Shown here: positions 52,673-61,440 of the stretch, piece after piece
How positions within the stretch are numbered: the first letter of the stretch is position 1
How the letters are laid out: every line of letters begins with the position of its first letter
The notes under the pieces: model-generated
Database searches by the model: none
The model's input: the letters and a program-made list of their open reading frames with translations, nothing else
Told to the model about the DNA's origin: nothing
Position numbers and translations under genes: made by a program
Assembly (NCBI GenBank): GCA_963752935.1
Contig: CAVWAL010000023.1
Span: forward strand, 682,001 to 746,000
Source of the DNA: RI-153 sp963752935
Lineage (GTDB): Bacteria; Chloroflexota; Anaerolineae; Caldilineales; Caldilineaceae
Length of the DNA stretch: 64,000 bases
Direction of reading: 5' to 3'

Positions 52673-53618
52673 CAAAATCGCTTCAGTTTCGGGGGAGGGC
52701 GGCCTTGCCGCCTCCCCCACCCATATCTCGCGTAGACGGCGGAAATGGCTCAACAGAGACATGGCGTTGGCTATTCTTGTGCTGCTGCCTTCGATTATCG
52801 CCGTGGGCGTCTTCATCTACGGTTTCATCGGCTGGACGTTTTACATCTCGGTCGTGGACTGGAAGAGCGCGGTCCCTGATTACTCCTTTGTCGGTTTGAA
52901 GAACTGGATACGGCTGATCAATGATCGTCGTTTCCATATGGACATGCGCAATCTCGCCTTCTACGCTGTCGGCTTTATGAGTCAGTGCATTTTCTTCGGC
53001 TTTCTGCTGGCATCGCTACTTGATCAGAAGATCAAGGGCGAAGCGATCTTTCGCACGGTCTTCATCTTTCCTTTCGCGGTGAGCGGTGTTGTCACAGGTG
53101 TGGCCTGGCGTTGGCTTATGCAGCCAAGCACAGGGATCAACCTGATTTTTGCTAACATCGGATTGGGATGGTTTCAGCCCACCTGGTTTGCAGATGTGAA
53201 GTATGGCATCTGGGCTGTGACGATCGCCGCCGCCTGGCAGTTTACCGGCTACGTCATGGCGCTTTATCTGGCCGGACTGCGGGGGATTCCGTATGAACTT
53301 CGAGAGGCGGCGGCCATCGATGGAGCGGGAACCTGGGCTACCTACCGATATGTCATCATTCCTCTTCTGATGCCGGTAACCTTCACGGTGATCGTACTCA
53401 CCGGCATGAATTCGATTCGCGTCTTCGATCTGGTGGCCACGATTGGTGGCAGTGGTGCAGGGTTTGCCATCGATACCCTGGCCTTAAACATGTTCCAAAC
53501 CACGTTCGGCGCTTATCGCTTTTCCCTGGGCGCTGCCATCGGTGCGCTGATGCTGTTACTGGCGATTTTCCTGGTCGTCCCCTACCTGATGAGCATGCAG
53601 AGGGAGTCTGAACGATGA
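52653..53618 (+). CDS. Sugar ABC transporter permease 1 (MalF-like)
   Basis: 321 residues with six membrane segments and the EAA loop EAAAIDGAGTWATYRYVIIP that contacts the ATPase. The long periplasmic stretch after the first helix (SVVDWKSAVPDYSFVGLKNW) is typical of MalF/UgpA-type permeases. The ATG at 52653 overlaps the binding-protein gene by 20 bases but sits directly on GGAGG; the TTG at 52662, in the same frame and correctly spaced from it, may be the true start. The next permease overlaps as ATGA at 53615. Confidence 0.92.
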   Translation: MQSLANNKIASVSGEGGLAASPTHISRRRRKWLNRDMALAILVLLPSIIAVGVFIYGFIGWTFYISVVDWKSAVPDYSFVGLKNWIRLINDRRFHMDMRNLAFYAVGFMSQCIFFGFLLASLLDQKIKGEAIFRTVFIFPFAVSGVVTGVAWRWLMQPSTGINLIFANIGLGWFQPTWFADVKYGIWAVTIAAAWQFTGYVMALYLAGLRGIPYELREAAAIDGAGTWATYRYVIIPLLMPVTFTVIVLTGMNSIRVFDLVATIGGSGAGFAIDTLALNMFQTTFGAYRFSLGAAIGALMLLLAIFLVVPYLMSMQRESER

Positions 53619-54442
53619 ACCTGCAACGGATTTGGACTCGGGGCGCAATTTACCTTGTGCTCCTGGCATTTGCTGCTTTTTACCTGATGCCCATTTATGT
53701 GATGGTGATTACGGCGCTCAAGCCCTATGCGGACGTCAATGTGACCCGCATGTGGGAATTGCCCAGAGGCATCTACTTCGAGGGACTGATGCAGGCGTGG
53801 AGCCGGGTATCACCCAACTTCCGCAGCAGTGTAATTGTGACGTTGCCCGCTGCCATCATTTCCTCGTTTATCGGCTCAGTCAACGGCTATGTGTTTGCCA
53901 AGTGGCGGTTCAGGGGAGCGGACACGCTCTTTATCATCTTCCTGGTTGGCATGTTTCTACCCTATCAGGGGATCTTGATTCCGCTGGTGCTGACACTGCA
54001 AAAGCTAGGCCTGTATGGCTCCGTGACCGGGCTGATCATGGTCCACTGTATCTTTGGTATTCCGATTACGGCGTTGCTCTTCCGCGGGTACTATGCCGGT
54101 ATCCCCACCGAGTTGTTGGATGCGGCCAAGATCGATGGCTGTGGTTTCTTCGGCATCTATCGCTACATCTTACTGCCCATCTCAATGCCTGCCTTCGCCG
54201 TGGTGCTGCTCTGGCAGTTCACGTCCATCTGGAACGACTATCTGATCGGTCTGGTGGTGTTGAGTAACCCTGTCGTTGCCCCTGTTAATGTCGCCGTACA
54301 AAACATTGCGGGCAGTTACTCTGTAGAGTGGAATGTGCAGATGTCTGCCGCTCTGATTGCGGCCGCCCCCACTATCATTGTGTACCTGGCGCTGGGCAAG
54401 CTCTTCATGCGCGGTCTGCTGGCCGGGTCGCTAAAAGGGTAA
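53615..54442 (+). CDS. Sugar ABC transporter permease 2 (MalG-like)
   Basis: 275 residues with six membrane helices and the EAA loop LLDAAKIDGCGFFGIYRYIL. It pairs with the permease upstream to form the channel of a carbohydrate importer. Overlaps its neighbour by ATGA, so translation is coupled. No ATP-binding gene follows; a shared MsmK/UgpC-type ATPase encoded elsewhere is presumed, which is common for this importer family. Tandem hairpins end the operon at 54464. Confidence 0.92.
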   Translation: MNLQRIWTRGAIYLVLLAFAAFYLMPIYVMVITALKPYADVNVTRMWELPRGIYFEGLMQAWSRVSPNFRSSVIVTLPAAIISSFIGSVNGYVFAKWRFRGADTLFIIFLVGMFLPYQGILIPLVLTLQKLGLYGSVTGLIMVHCIFGIPITALLFRGYYAGIPTELLDAAKIDGCGFFGIYRYILLPISMPAFAVVLLWQFTSIWNDYLIGLVVLSNPVVAPVNVAVQNIAGSYSVEWNVQMSAALIAAAPTIIVYLALGKLFMRGLLAGSLKG

Positions 54443-54463
54443 CCGACGAACCCCAAAATAAAC

Positions 54464-54517
54464 GCCATCGGGGCCAGCCACGACCCCGATGGCAACGGCC
54501 CCCGTTTTAGGGGCCGT
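54464..54517 (+). terminator. Tandem hairpins after the ABC transporter operon
   Basis: GCCATCGGGG/CCCCGATGGC (54464-54473 with 54484-54493) is followed at once by ACGGCCCC/GGGGCCGT (54495-54502 with 54510-54517). The stems are strong but no T run follows, so termination is likely and not certain. Confidence 0.6.
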
Positions 54518-54841
54518 GCCTTAGAAAGATTATCGTTTGTCACCTAAAGGCAGGTGATGGTAATCTGAGGCGCTACGAAACTCCGCCTGACTTTCACCCT
54601 CTAAGTTTTTAGAAACAGAACCCGTTTATCTATGCATACCTGCGCGTGCCGAGATCTGGTACAGCACCGTGCATGGCATCATTGAATGTATAAAAGTGAT
54701 TTCTCTATTTCTAGAAATGGTGATATCTTTCGAGCACCGCACAGTATGACTGTCCCAACCAACAATGACACCCTCAGCGCGTCCAAAAAGTGAGCGCTCC
54801 GACATAGCGTGATCCAACCACTAATCAGGAGAAGGAGCAAC

Positions 54842-55885
54842 ATGAAGAAGCTGCTGGTGATTTTAATTGTCTTCGGTCTGTTGATGGCTTTTGCCACATC
54901 GGCACTGCTGGCCCAAGAAGGGGATGAACCCAGAGGAGGGGATGCCGGCAACTCGGTCTTTATGCCAATGGTCGCGCAGTCTGGGGGGCAAGCGACCACG
55001 GCGAGTACGCGGGCGGCGCAAGTGGATGAGGAGATCTTGTTCCTTGGCGCCAACACCGACAACCCCAGCCATCCGCTCGGGGATGCCCAGAACGCTTTGA
55101 GGCAAAAAGGCTTTGAAGCAAAAGTCAACAACAAGGTAAGTGGTCCCGTTGCCGAAGTGGCAAAAGGACAGTTTGTCGAACTGGAACGCCAGGGAGAAGA
55201 TTCGATCTTTACCGTGATCGCCGAGTTTGGTCCACGCGATCACCCGGCCCCTATTCTTTATTCTGGTGTTCCCGGTCCTCTGCACAACCAAATCCCTGAG
55301 CCAGATCGTAGTGTGGACAACACCACGATTTGGGCGCCTGACTTCACCAGTGCCTACTATGAGAACATGCTTTTCGCCGAGGCCCCTGGCGCTGTTTCCA
55401 TGCGCAATTACTACATCGAGCAGTCGTCTAACCGCTACACGGTCAACGGCGATGTGACCGATTGGGTGCAGGTCCCTTACAACGCTGCCGCTTATGGTAG
55501 AAACTACTGTGGCGGCATTGTTTGTGCGCAGACCTGGGTCTTCGTCAACCACTCGATTGATGCCTGGTACAACGCTCAGATCGCTGCGGGTAAGACCGAT
55601 GCCGAAATCAATGCTTACCTGGCTCAGTTCGATGTCTGGGATCGCTACGATATGGACGGCGATGGCAACTTCAACGAGCCCGATGGCTATATTGATCACT
55701 TCCAATCAGTCCATGCCGGTGAGGGCGAAGAGACCGGCGGCGGCGCCCAGGGCACCGATGCCATCTGGAGCCATCGCTGGTATGCCTACTACAGCGCCAA
55801 TGGTCCCGATGGGGTTGGGCCGAACTGGCTTCGGTGGTGTAAAAATCGGTGGTTCCAACTATTGGATCGGCGACTATACGGTTGA
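54842..55885 (+). CDS. M6/immune-inhibitor-A-like metalloprotease, N-terminal piece of a frameshifted gene
   Basis: Starts MKKLLVILIVFG behind GGAGAAGGAG and carries a signal peptide and the motif SVFMPMVAQSG. The propeptide and the beginning of the catalytic domain follow (MRNYYIEQSSNRYTVNGDVT, DMDGDGNFNEPDGYIDHFQ, WSHRWYAYYSANGPDGVGPN). The frame leaves the family at about 55829, where AACTGGCTTC has one base too many; removal gives GPNGFGGVKIGGSNYW. Full gene 54842-57244 is 2403 bases, consistent with three +1 shifts. Secreted zinc endopeptidase. Confidence 0.8.
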   Translation: MKKLLVILIVFGLLMAFATSALLAQEGDEPRGGDAGNSVFMPMVAQSGGQATTASTRAAQVDEEILFLGANTDNPSHPLGDAQNALRQKGFEAKVNNKVSGPVAEVAKGQFVELERQGEDSIFTVIAEFGPRDHPAPILYSGVPGPLHNQIPEPDRSVDNTTIWAPDFTSAYYENMLFAEAPGAVSMRNYYIEQSSNRYTVNGDVTDWVQVPYNAAAYGRNYCGGIVCAQTWVFVNHSIDAWYNAQIAAGKTDAEINAYLAQFDVWDRYDMDGDGNFNEPDGYIDHFQSVHAGEGEETGGGAQGTDAIWSHRWYAYYSANGPDGVGPNWLRWCKNRWFQLLDRRLYG

Positions 55886-57032
55886 GCCTGAAAACGGCGG
55901 TGTCGGCGTCTTCTCACATGAGTTCGGCCACGACCTTGGCCTGCCTGACCTGTACGATACATCGGGCAACACAGGCGGCGCTGAGAACTCAGTGGCTTTC
56001 TGGTCTCTCTACGCTAGTGGCTCTTATGGCAACACCGGTATCGCATCGGAAGGACTTGGCTCCAAGCCGATCCCGATGAGCGCCTACGAGAAAATCTTCT
56101 TGGGATGGTCCGACTATACAGCGATTGGTTATGGACAGAAAGCCTCTGTCAAGCTTGGGCCTTCAAACTATACGACCAAGCAGGCACAACAGCTTGTCGT
56201 TCTCCTGCCCGACAAAGAAGTGGATTTCCCGGTCGGCGATCCGTACTCGGGTGACTACTTCTACTTCTCCGGTTCGGGCAACGACCTGGATAACAGCATG
56301 ACCCGCAGTGTAACTCTGCCCGCAGGCGCAGTTTCCCTGTCGGCAAAGGTCAAGTATGACATTGAGTTGGATTGGGATTACGCTTATCTCACTGTCAACG
56401 GTACCCCGGTCGCGACAAACCTCTCGACAAACACCAATCCGAACGGACAAAACTTCGGCAACGGTATTACGGGAGATTCTGGCGGTGCCTGGGTGGATCT
56501 GACCGCGGACCTTTCCGCCTTCGCCGGCCAGACTGTAACAATCGGCTTCCGCTACTGGACCGACGGCGCTGTGGCCAACCCCGGCTTCTTCGTCGACGAC
56601 ATAGCAATCACCGGTCAACCACTTGACGACGCGGAGACCGAACCAGGCTGGACCTACGACGGGTTCATCCGCACGGGTAGCATTGTAACCCAATCGTTCT
56701 TCAACGCCTACTTTGCAGAATACCGCACCTACAAGGGCTACGACGATGGCCTACGCACCGGCCCCTATAACTTCGGCTTCCTGGACAACCCGGCACTTGG
56801 CAATTGGGTCGAGCACTTCCCCTACCAGGATGGCCTGTTGGTCTGGTACTATGATGAATCGTTTGCCGACAACAATGTTGGCGATAACTGTGCCAGTGGG
56901 CGATGTGGTGGTCTTGTTCCTGCCGGTCGATGCGCATCCCGATCTGTTGCTGCGCCCGGACAATGGACAGGTATGGCGTCCGCGTATCCAGTCCTACGAC
57001 TCCACCTTCGGACTGGAGCACGACGGATGTGA
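55829..57032 (+). CDS. M6/immune-inhibitor-A-like metalloprotease, central piece with the zinc site
   Basis: In the second frame the chain reads GGVKIGGSNYWIGDYTVEPE and then GVFSHEFGHDLGLPDLYDT, the HExxHxxGxxD zinc-binding motif of M6 peptidases with HEFGH. Later MSAYEKIFLGWSDY and a jelly-roll-like region (FYFSGSGNDLDNSMTRSVTL, VTIGFRYWTDGAVANPGFFV) match the immune inhibitor A family. GLLVWYYDESFADNNVGDN precedes the next frameshift near 56912. This frame is open further upstream to 55494, but the text before 55829 is not protein-like. The active-site residues are intact although the gene is broken. Confidence 0.78.
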
Positions 57033-57244
57033 TCTGTTTGCATGTGAACAGTGTTGAGGGTTGTTACGGTGGACTACCCGCCAACCCGAAATTCGATGAT
57101 ACGCAGAGTTACTGGGTGGCTCCCGATCCGTCTATCGGCCACCTTGGTTGGGCCAGTGTCCCGTTACCGAGTACCGGCACCACCATCCGTGTTGTAAGTG
57201 TTTCTGCGCAGGGCAACTTCATGCAGGTACACGTCAACAAGTAG
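56912..57244 (+). CDS. M6/immune-inhibitor-A-like metalloprotease, C-terminal tail in two further frames
   Basis: From about 56912 to 57021 a third frame gives LFLPVDAHPDLLLRPDNGQV and RIQSYDSTFGLE. After one more extra base near 57021 the last frame gives TDVICLHVNSVEGCYGG, FDDTQSYW and GNFMQVHVNK to the stop at 57244. Both match the end of M6-type proteins (LPVDAHP is a familiar block). A perfect terminator follows at 57269. Confidence 0.6.
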   Translation, partial: SCSCRSMRIPICCCARTMDRYGVRVSSPTTPPSDWSTTDVICLHVNSVEGCYGGLPANPKFDDTQSYWVAPDPSIGHLGWASVPLPSTGTTIRVVSVSAQGNFMQVHVNK

Positions 57245-57268
57245 TACCCGACCTTTGTCTAAGGTTGT

Positions 57269-57307
57269 AAAACACAGACCCTGCTCTCGAGGCAGGGTCT
57301 GTGTTTT
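57269..57307 (+). terminator. Rho-independent terminator
   Basis: AAAACACAGACCCTGC (57269-57284) pairs perfectly with GCAGGGTCTGTGTTTT (57292-57307) around 7 bases; the T end of the stem supplies the U tract. Confidence 0.92.
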
Positions 57308-57384
57308 CTTCCGCTTCAAAAGCTTATCCTATCCCCTGCCAGATTCACACATCGCCACATTCCTCCTCTGCGCAGACCCTCGTA

Positions 57385-57461
57385 ACGGCCTGAACGAACC
57401 GATCCTGTTGGCCAAAATTGAGAGTTGTGCCGTCGTCCGGTTGGGTGCGGGGCTCGGGTGT
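57385..57461 (+). pseudogene. Remnant copy of the yifB/comM 5' end
   Basis: The stretch TTGGCCAAAATTGAGAGTTG...GCCGTCGTCCGGTTGG at 57408-57444 matches the first codons of the yifB-like gene at 63436 with few differences. Translated it reads LLAKIESCAVVRLGA beside MLAKIQSCAVVGLDA. Similarity reaches about 20 bases upstream of the start and stops soon after, so only the gene's beginning is duplicated. The initiator is CTG in place of ATG. It fills much of the gap 57245-57576 together with the terminator at 57269. Confidence 0.65.
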
Positions 57462-57576
57462 TCACTCCATCTTTTGATGGACACATATCTCGTCATTGGA
57501 TGGAGGCAACCGTGATCGCGAAGCGCGAGAATCCCAAGTGGCTTCCATCAAACGGTACCTTAGCGGAGAAAATCCA

Positions 57577-58503
57577 ATGGACAAAGATCATTTTGAATTC
57601 CGCCTGATTCTTTTAGCGCTTGCGATCTTGCTTCTATCTGCCTGCCAGGCTCTCCCCGTAGAATTGCTCGTGCAACCTGCACCCACGCCTACACCGGAGG
57701 TCTTCATTTCTCTGGAGCAGGCCGGCGTCGGACCGAATATCATGGGGCAGGTCGTGTGGGGGATAACGCCCGTACCGGGAGCGGTGGTTGAACTGCGCGA
57801 TGGGGCCTGGGCATCGGATACGGCCGAGGTACTGCGCCAGGCCACGGCAGACGCCGCCGGCGTCTTCACCATCACCGCGGCGCCTGTGGGCGAGTATGGA
57901 CTGGTGGCGCGCTGGCCTGACGGCGGCGCCAATATGGCTGCCGTTACGCCGGTGCAGATCACGGCGGGCGCCGATCTGACCGACGTTCCCGTACGTTTGG
58001 CAAAACAGATCATACTGGTCGAGCCTCCCGCCGGCGCCGTCGTGGAGAGCACGCCGATCCTGCGCTGGCAGCCGCTGCCGGGTGCGCTCACGTACCGGGT
58101 CATGCTCATCGACGCCGGGACCACGGAACTGCTGCTGGATGAGCGCATCGAAGCCACGGAGTTCACGGTACCGGCAGCCCTCACATCTGGACGCACCTAT
58201 CAATGGTTGGCGCAGGGTCTGATCGAAGAGGACGTGCTGCTGGGCGAAGTGGATAGTACATTCACCTTTGTAGATACGCGGCAGGCGGCAACGACTTCTG
58301 CCACCGATGGTTCGCCGCAGCTTTCTCTGGATACCGGCAGCATCGCCTCCGGCTTCGAGATCGAGGCCGATCGCCGCCGTGCCCGACGGCGACAGCGGCC
58401 CCTATTGGGAGATGCTGCCTGCATATACCCGCGTCACCCTGCAGGACTATCCTATCCGCAACCACCGCATCAAGCCGCAGATCTTCATCTATCCGGTGGA
58501 TGA
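57577..58503 (+). CDS. Lipoprotein, N-terminal piece of a frameshifted gene
   Basis: Starts MDKDHFEFRLILLALAILLL at 57577 behind GCGGAG, with lipobox LSAC and a Pro/Thr spacer. A carboxypeptidase-regulatory-like domain (GQVVWGITPVPGAVVELRDG, VFTITAAPVGEYGLVARWP) and a fibronectin-III-like domain (ILRWQPLPGALTYRVMLIDA, YQWLAQGLIEED) follow. The family text ends at FEIEA near 58370, where one extra G shifts the frame; the rest continues in the piece at 58307-58975. The full span 57577-58975 is one base more than a multiple of three, as expected. Surface-exposed; function unknown. Confidence 0.75.
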   Translation: MDKDHFEFRLILLALAILLLSACQALPVELLVQPAPTPTPEVFISLEQAGVGPNIMGQVVWGITPVPGAVVELRDGAWASDTAEVLRQATADAAGVFTITAAPVGEYGLVARWPDGGANMAAVTPVQITAGADLTDVPVRLAKQIILVEPPAGAVVESTPILRWQPLPGALTYRVMLIDAGTTELLLDERIEATEFTVPAALTSGRTYQWLAQGLIEEDVLLGEVDSTFTFVDTRQAATTSATDGSPQLSLDTGSIASGFEIEADRRRARRRQRPLLGDAACIYPRHPAGLSYPQPPHQAADLHLSGG

Positions 58504-58975
58504 GCTGGGAGCGGTCAATGCAGGCGCGGGCCAAATCGTCGCTTCGCTGCAGACTCTGCTTCGGTCGCCCCAAGAGATCCCAGATCTGCCCTTCCTGCCG
58601 CTGTACAACGCCGCCCAGGTGATGCACACACACCTTCAGTACCTGGACTTCGGAACCGGCCACGGGCTGCGCTACCTGACCGAGTTTAGCCAGAACTTCA
58701 TGCCTGTCAACAACTACGATCTGATCTATACCTATCAGGGCCTGACCGACGATGGGAAGTACTATGTGGCCGCGGTTCTGCCGGTCAATCACCCCAGCCT
58801 GCCGGCAGATGAAGAAGTCACGGGGAATGAACCGCCTGAGTTCACCGGCGCCTTCGGTGCCTATGTGGCGAATGTGGTTGCGACCCTGAACGCACAGGCA
58901 GCGGATTCGTTTACCCCGGACTTAACCCGCTTGGACGCCATGATGGGTTCCCTAGAGATCAGGCAGGTCGAGTAG
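58307..58975 (+). CDS. Lipoprotein, C-terminal piece of a frameshifted gene
   Basis: True continuation begins near 58372 as IAAVPDGDSGPYWEMLPAYT and runs through IKPQIFIYPVDELGAVN, LPFLPLYNAAQVMHTHLQYL, GLRYLTEFSQNF and a helical end (VVATLNAQAADSFTPDLTRL). The Tyr/Gln-rich middle looks like a globular domain of its own, and I do not recognise the family. The first ~20 codons of the open frame are out-of-frame sequence of the upstream piece. Confidence 0.65.
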   Translation: MVRRSFLWIPAASPPASRSRPIAAVPDGDSGPYWEMLPAYTRVTLQDYPIRNHRIKPQIFIYPVDELGAVNAGAGQIVASLQTLLRSPQEIPDLPFLPLYNAAQVMHTHLQYLDFGTGHGLRYLTEFSQNFMPVNNYDLIYTYQGLTDDGKYYVAAVLPVNHPSLPADEEVTGNEPPEFTGAFGAYVANVVATLNAQAADSFTPDLTRLDAMMGSLEIRQVE

Positions 58976-58989
58976 CCGCCATCCGGCAG

Positions 58990-59250
58990 GTGATCCTTTA
59001 CGATCCTATCTACGAACTTGGGTTTCGCTTCATGGGCGGCAACGCCCAACAGGAGCGCATCTGGCAGCATGTGTTGACCGGACTCGCCCGCCAATTTGGC
59101 GTGCAAGCAGAGGTGACGCTAAAGAAAGTCTGTGTGGACAGCCGTTTGCAGTGGGGGCAGGCCAGGAATCTGTGGCATAATGCGGTCATTCGCACCACCC
59201 TGGCGCTGCCGGCGCGCACGATGCAGCGTTTCTTGGGGCGGCGCAAGTAG
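58990..59250 (+). CDS. Small hypothetical protein
   Basis: A GTG-started frame of 86 codons just after the lipoprotein (MILYDPIYELGFRFMGGNAQ, ending ARTMQRFLGRRK). It has no signal peptide, membrane segment or motif I recognise, and no good ribosome site. Codon and amino-acid use look protein-like, and the frame is open upstream of the GTG, so it could be a piece of a longer broken gene. Low confidence. Confidence 0.35.
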   Translation: MILYDPIYELGFRFMGGNAQQERIWQHVLTGLARQFGVQAEVTLKKVCVDSRLQWGQARNLWHNAVIRTTLALPARTMQRFLGRRK

Positions 59251-59332
59251 ACGGTTAACGATTGAATCGCCGGCGCAGGCGCCGGGCCCGCGGTCAAACA
59301 ACCTGCGCAAGACCCGGATTGGAGCGTAAAGA

Positions 59333-61129
59333 TTGGCAACGTATGATGCCGTCGTGGTTGGCGCCGGCCCCAACGGGCTGGCCGCCGCTATCACCCTGGC
59401 CCGCACAGGACGCAAGGTGCTGGTGATCGAGGGCCGGGCCACGGTGGGCGGTGGTATGCGCACGGCAGAACTGACCCTGCCCGGTTTCCGTCACGACATC
59501 TGCTCGGCCATCCACCCCCTGGGCGTCGCCTCGCCTTTTCTGCGCTCGCTGCCCCTGGAAGCGTACGGTCTGGCCTGGATCCAACCCGAGCTGCCCCTGG
59601 CCCATCCACTCGACAAGGGCCAGGCCGGCGTGCTGCATGCAGATGTGCAGGCCACTGCCCTGGGTTTGGATCGGGATGGCGCCGCCTGGCAGCGCTACTT
59701 TGGCCCCACGGTGGCGGCCTGGGCGGATCTGGCGCCCGCTGTGCTGGGACCCCTGCGCTTGCCCGCCGATCCTGTTGCCTTTGCCAATTTTGGACTGCGC
59801 GCCGCGTGGCCGGCAGATCTGCTGGGCCGTATCCTTTTTCGGTCCGAACCTGCCCAGGCTCTTTTTGCCGGGATGGCGGCCCATGCCATCCAACCCCTGC
59901 ACCATCTTCTGACCGCTTCATTTGGACTGATGTTGGGCGTGCTTGGCCAGACGGTGGGCTGGCCCTTTCCTGGCGGCGGCGCTCAGGCGATTCCGGATGC
60001 CATGACGGCCTATCTGCGTGCGCTAGGCGGGGATGTGGTGGCGGGATGGCAGGTGGAGCGACTGGCGGAACTGCCCCCTGCCCCCATCACCCTGCTCGAC
60101 GTCTCCCCCCGCAGCTTCCTGCATCTCGCCGGCGATCGCCTACCGCCACCCTATCGCCGCCAGTTGTCCCACTACCGTTACGGCCCCGGTGTCTTCAAGC
60201 TGGACTATGCCCTGGCCGGGCCGGTGCCCTGGCAAGCTGAGGCCTGCCGCCGGGCCGGGACTGTGCATGTTGGCGGCACGTTGGCCGAGGTCGCTGCGTC
60301 TGAGCGAGAGATCTGGCAAGGCCGACATCCCCGGCGGCCTTTTGTGCTGGTGGCGCAGCAGAGTCTCTTCGATACCAGCCGGGCGCCCGCCGGCAACCAT
60401 ACGTTGTGGGCCTACTGCCACGTGCCCAACGGCTCCACGGTGGACATGACGGGCGCCATTGAGGACCAGATCGAACGTTTTGCCCCCGGCTTCCGCGATC
60501 TGATCCTGGCCCGCTCCATCCACGATCCGGCCCGCATGCAGGCGTATAACCCCAACTACGTCGGTGGAGACATCAACGTGGGCGTGCAAAATCTAGCGCA
60601 GATGTGGACGCGCCCCAGCTTCAGCCTCACCCCCTACCGGACTCCTCTGCCCGGTGTCTACCTCTGCTCTTCGGCTACCCCTCCCGGCGGCGGCGTTCAC
60701 GGCATGTGTGGCTACCACGCCGCTCAGACCGCTCTGCAAGACGCGTCACACCGTCGCCTAGAAACCTATCTCGATACAGCCGACGGATATTGCCAAAGGT
60801 ACAGATACCGACGGATCTGGATTCCGCCCATTGCTCTGCTGTGTATGTCACCAGGCCCCTACCCCTGGGCTTCTTGCCTTCTTGAACACAGAGCCGTCCG
60901 GTGTTGCGGTCATGGTCTGGCCCAGCGCCCTTCTCGAATACGAATGGTTTGTCATCTTGCTTTGGACCCTGCGTTTGTACCTTACCTCGTACCATTCATC
61001 TGTATCTTGATGCCTTTACACCCGCGCTGGACAGCCTATACTAGTGTCACGGTCGCCAGGAGGGTCCGCATATGGCAGCGAGCCCCTGTCGGCCATGCAG
61101 TCTCACAGCGAGAAAGCGAAAGGGAATAA
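59333..61129 (+). CDS. Phytoene-desaturase-like FAD-dependent oxidoreductase with an anomalous C-terminus
   Basis: Starts at a TTG eight bases after GGAGCG, giving ATYDAVVVGAGPNGLAAAIT, the FAD dinucleotide loop, followed by VLVIEGRATVGGGMRT. Family text continues to LPGVYLCSSATPPGGGVHGM and CGYHAAQTAL near residue 465, the usual end of NAD(P)/FAD-dependent carotenoid-desaturase-like proteins. The remaining ~130 residues are Arg/Cys-rich, resemble nothing, and run to one base before the next gene. A TAG in another frame at about 60768-60770 would end the protein normally if one base were gained or lost. It probably acts on a hydrophobic polyene or related lipid; the substrate is unknown. Confidence 0.8.
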   Translation: MATYDAVVVGAGPNGLAAAITLARTGRKVLVIEGRATVGGGMRTAELTLPGFRHDICSAIHPLGVASPFLRSLPLEAYGLAWIQPELPLAHPLDKGQAGVLHADVQATALGLDRDGAAWQRYFGPTVAAWADLAPAVLGPLRLPADPVAFANFGLRAAWPADLLGRILFRSEPAQALFAGMAAHAIQPLHHLLTASFGLMLGVLGQTVGWPFPGGGAQAIPDAMTAYLRALGGDVVAGWQVERLAELPPAPITLLDVSPRSFLHLAGDRLPPPYRRQLSHYRYGPGVFKLDYALAGPVPWQAEACRRAGTVHVGGTLAEVAASEREIWQGRHPRRPFVLVAQQSLFDTSRAPAGNHTLWAYCHVPNGSTVDMTGAIEDQIERFAPGFRDLILARSIHDPARMQAYNPNYVGGDINVGVQNLAQMWTRPSFSLTPYRTPLPGVYLCSSATPPGGGVHGMCGYHAAQTALQDASHRRLETYLDTADGYCQRYRYRRIWIPPIALLCMSPGPYPWASCLLEHRAVRCCGHGLAQRPSRIRMVCHLALDPAFVPYLVPFICILMPLHPRWTAYTSVTVARRVRIWQRAPVGHAVSQRESERE

Positions 61130-61130
61130 T

Positions 61131-61397
61131 ATGGCAGCCGAACACGAAGAAAGAAACACCACGACCCGCCCGACGAGCGGTACTGGGAATGCGGAACCTG
61201 CGGTGGAGGTCTATGACACCACCTCCCCGGGCACGACCAAGGGCGTGCGCACTGAGGATCGCACGCGAGGGACCACCTATGCCACGTCCACCACAAGCGA
61301 CGCCGGAACTACGAAGCCGGGCACCAACTGGACGGCCATCATCATCGCGATCCTGGTGGTGCTGGCGCTGATCCTGCTCGTCGTCTGGCTGTTCTAG
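61131..61397 (+). CDS. Small tail-anchored membrane protein
   Basis: 88 residues. A hydrophilic Thr/Gly/Glu-rich segment (MAAEHEERNTTTRPTSGTGN ... GTTKPGTN) is followed by one C-terminal membrane helix (WTAIIIAILVVLALILLVVW) and Leu-Phe. AAAGGGA lies just before the start. It directly precedes two DUF2382 genes on the same strand, with gaps of 43 and 87 bases, so it is probably part of the same stress unit. No family recognised. Confidence 0.65.
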   Translation: MAAEHEERNTTTRPTSGTGNAEPAVEVYDTTSPGTTKGVRTEDRTRGTTYATSTTSDAGTTKPGTNWTAIIIAILVVLALILLVVWLF

Positions 61398-61440
61398 CGC
61401 TTCTAAGCGTGAGAATCACGCCGACCCGAGGAGGAGATGC

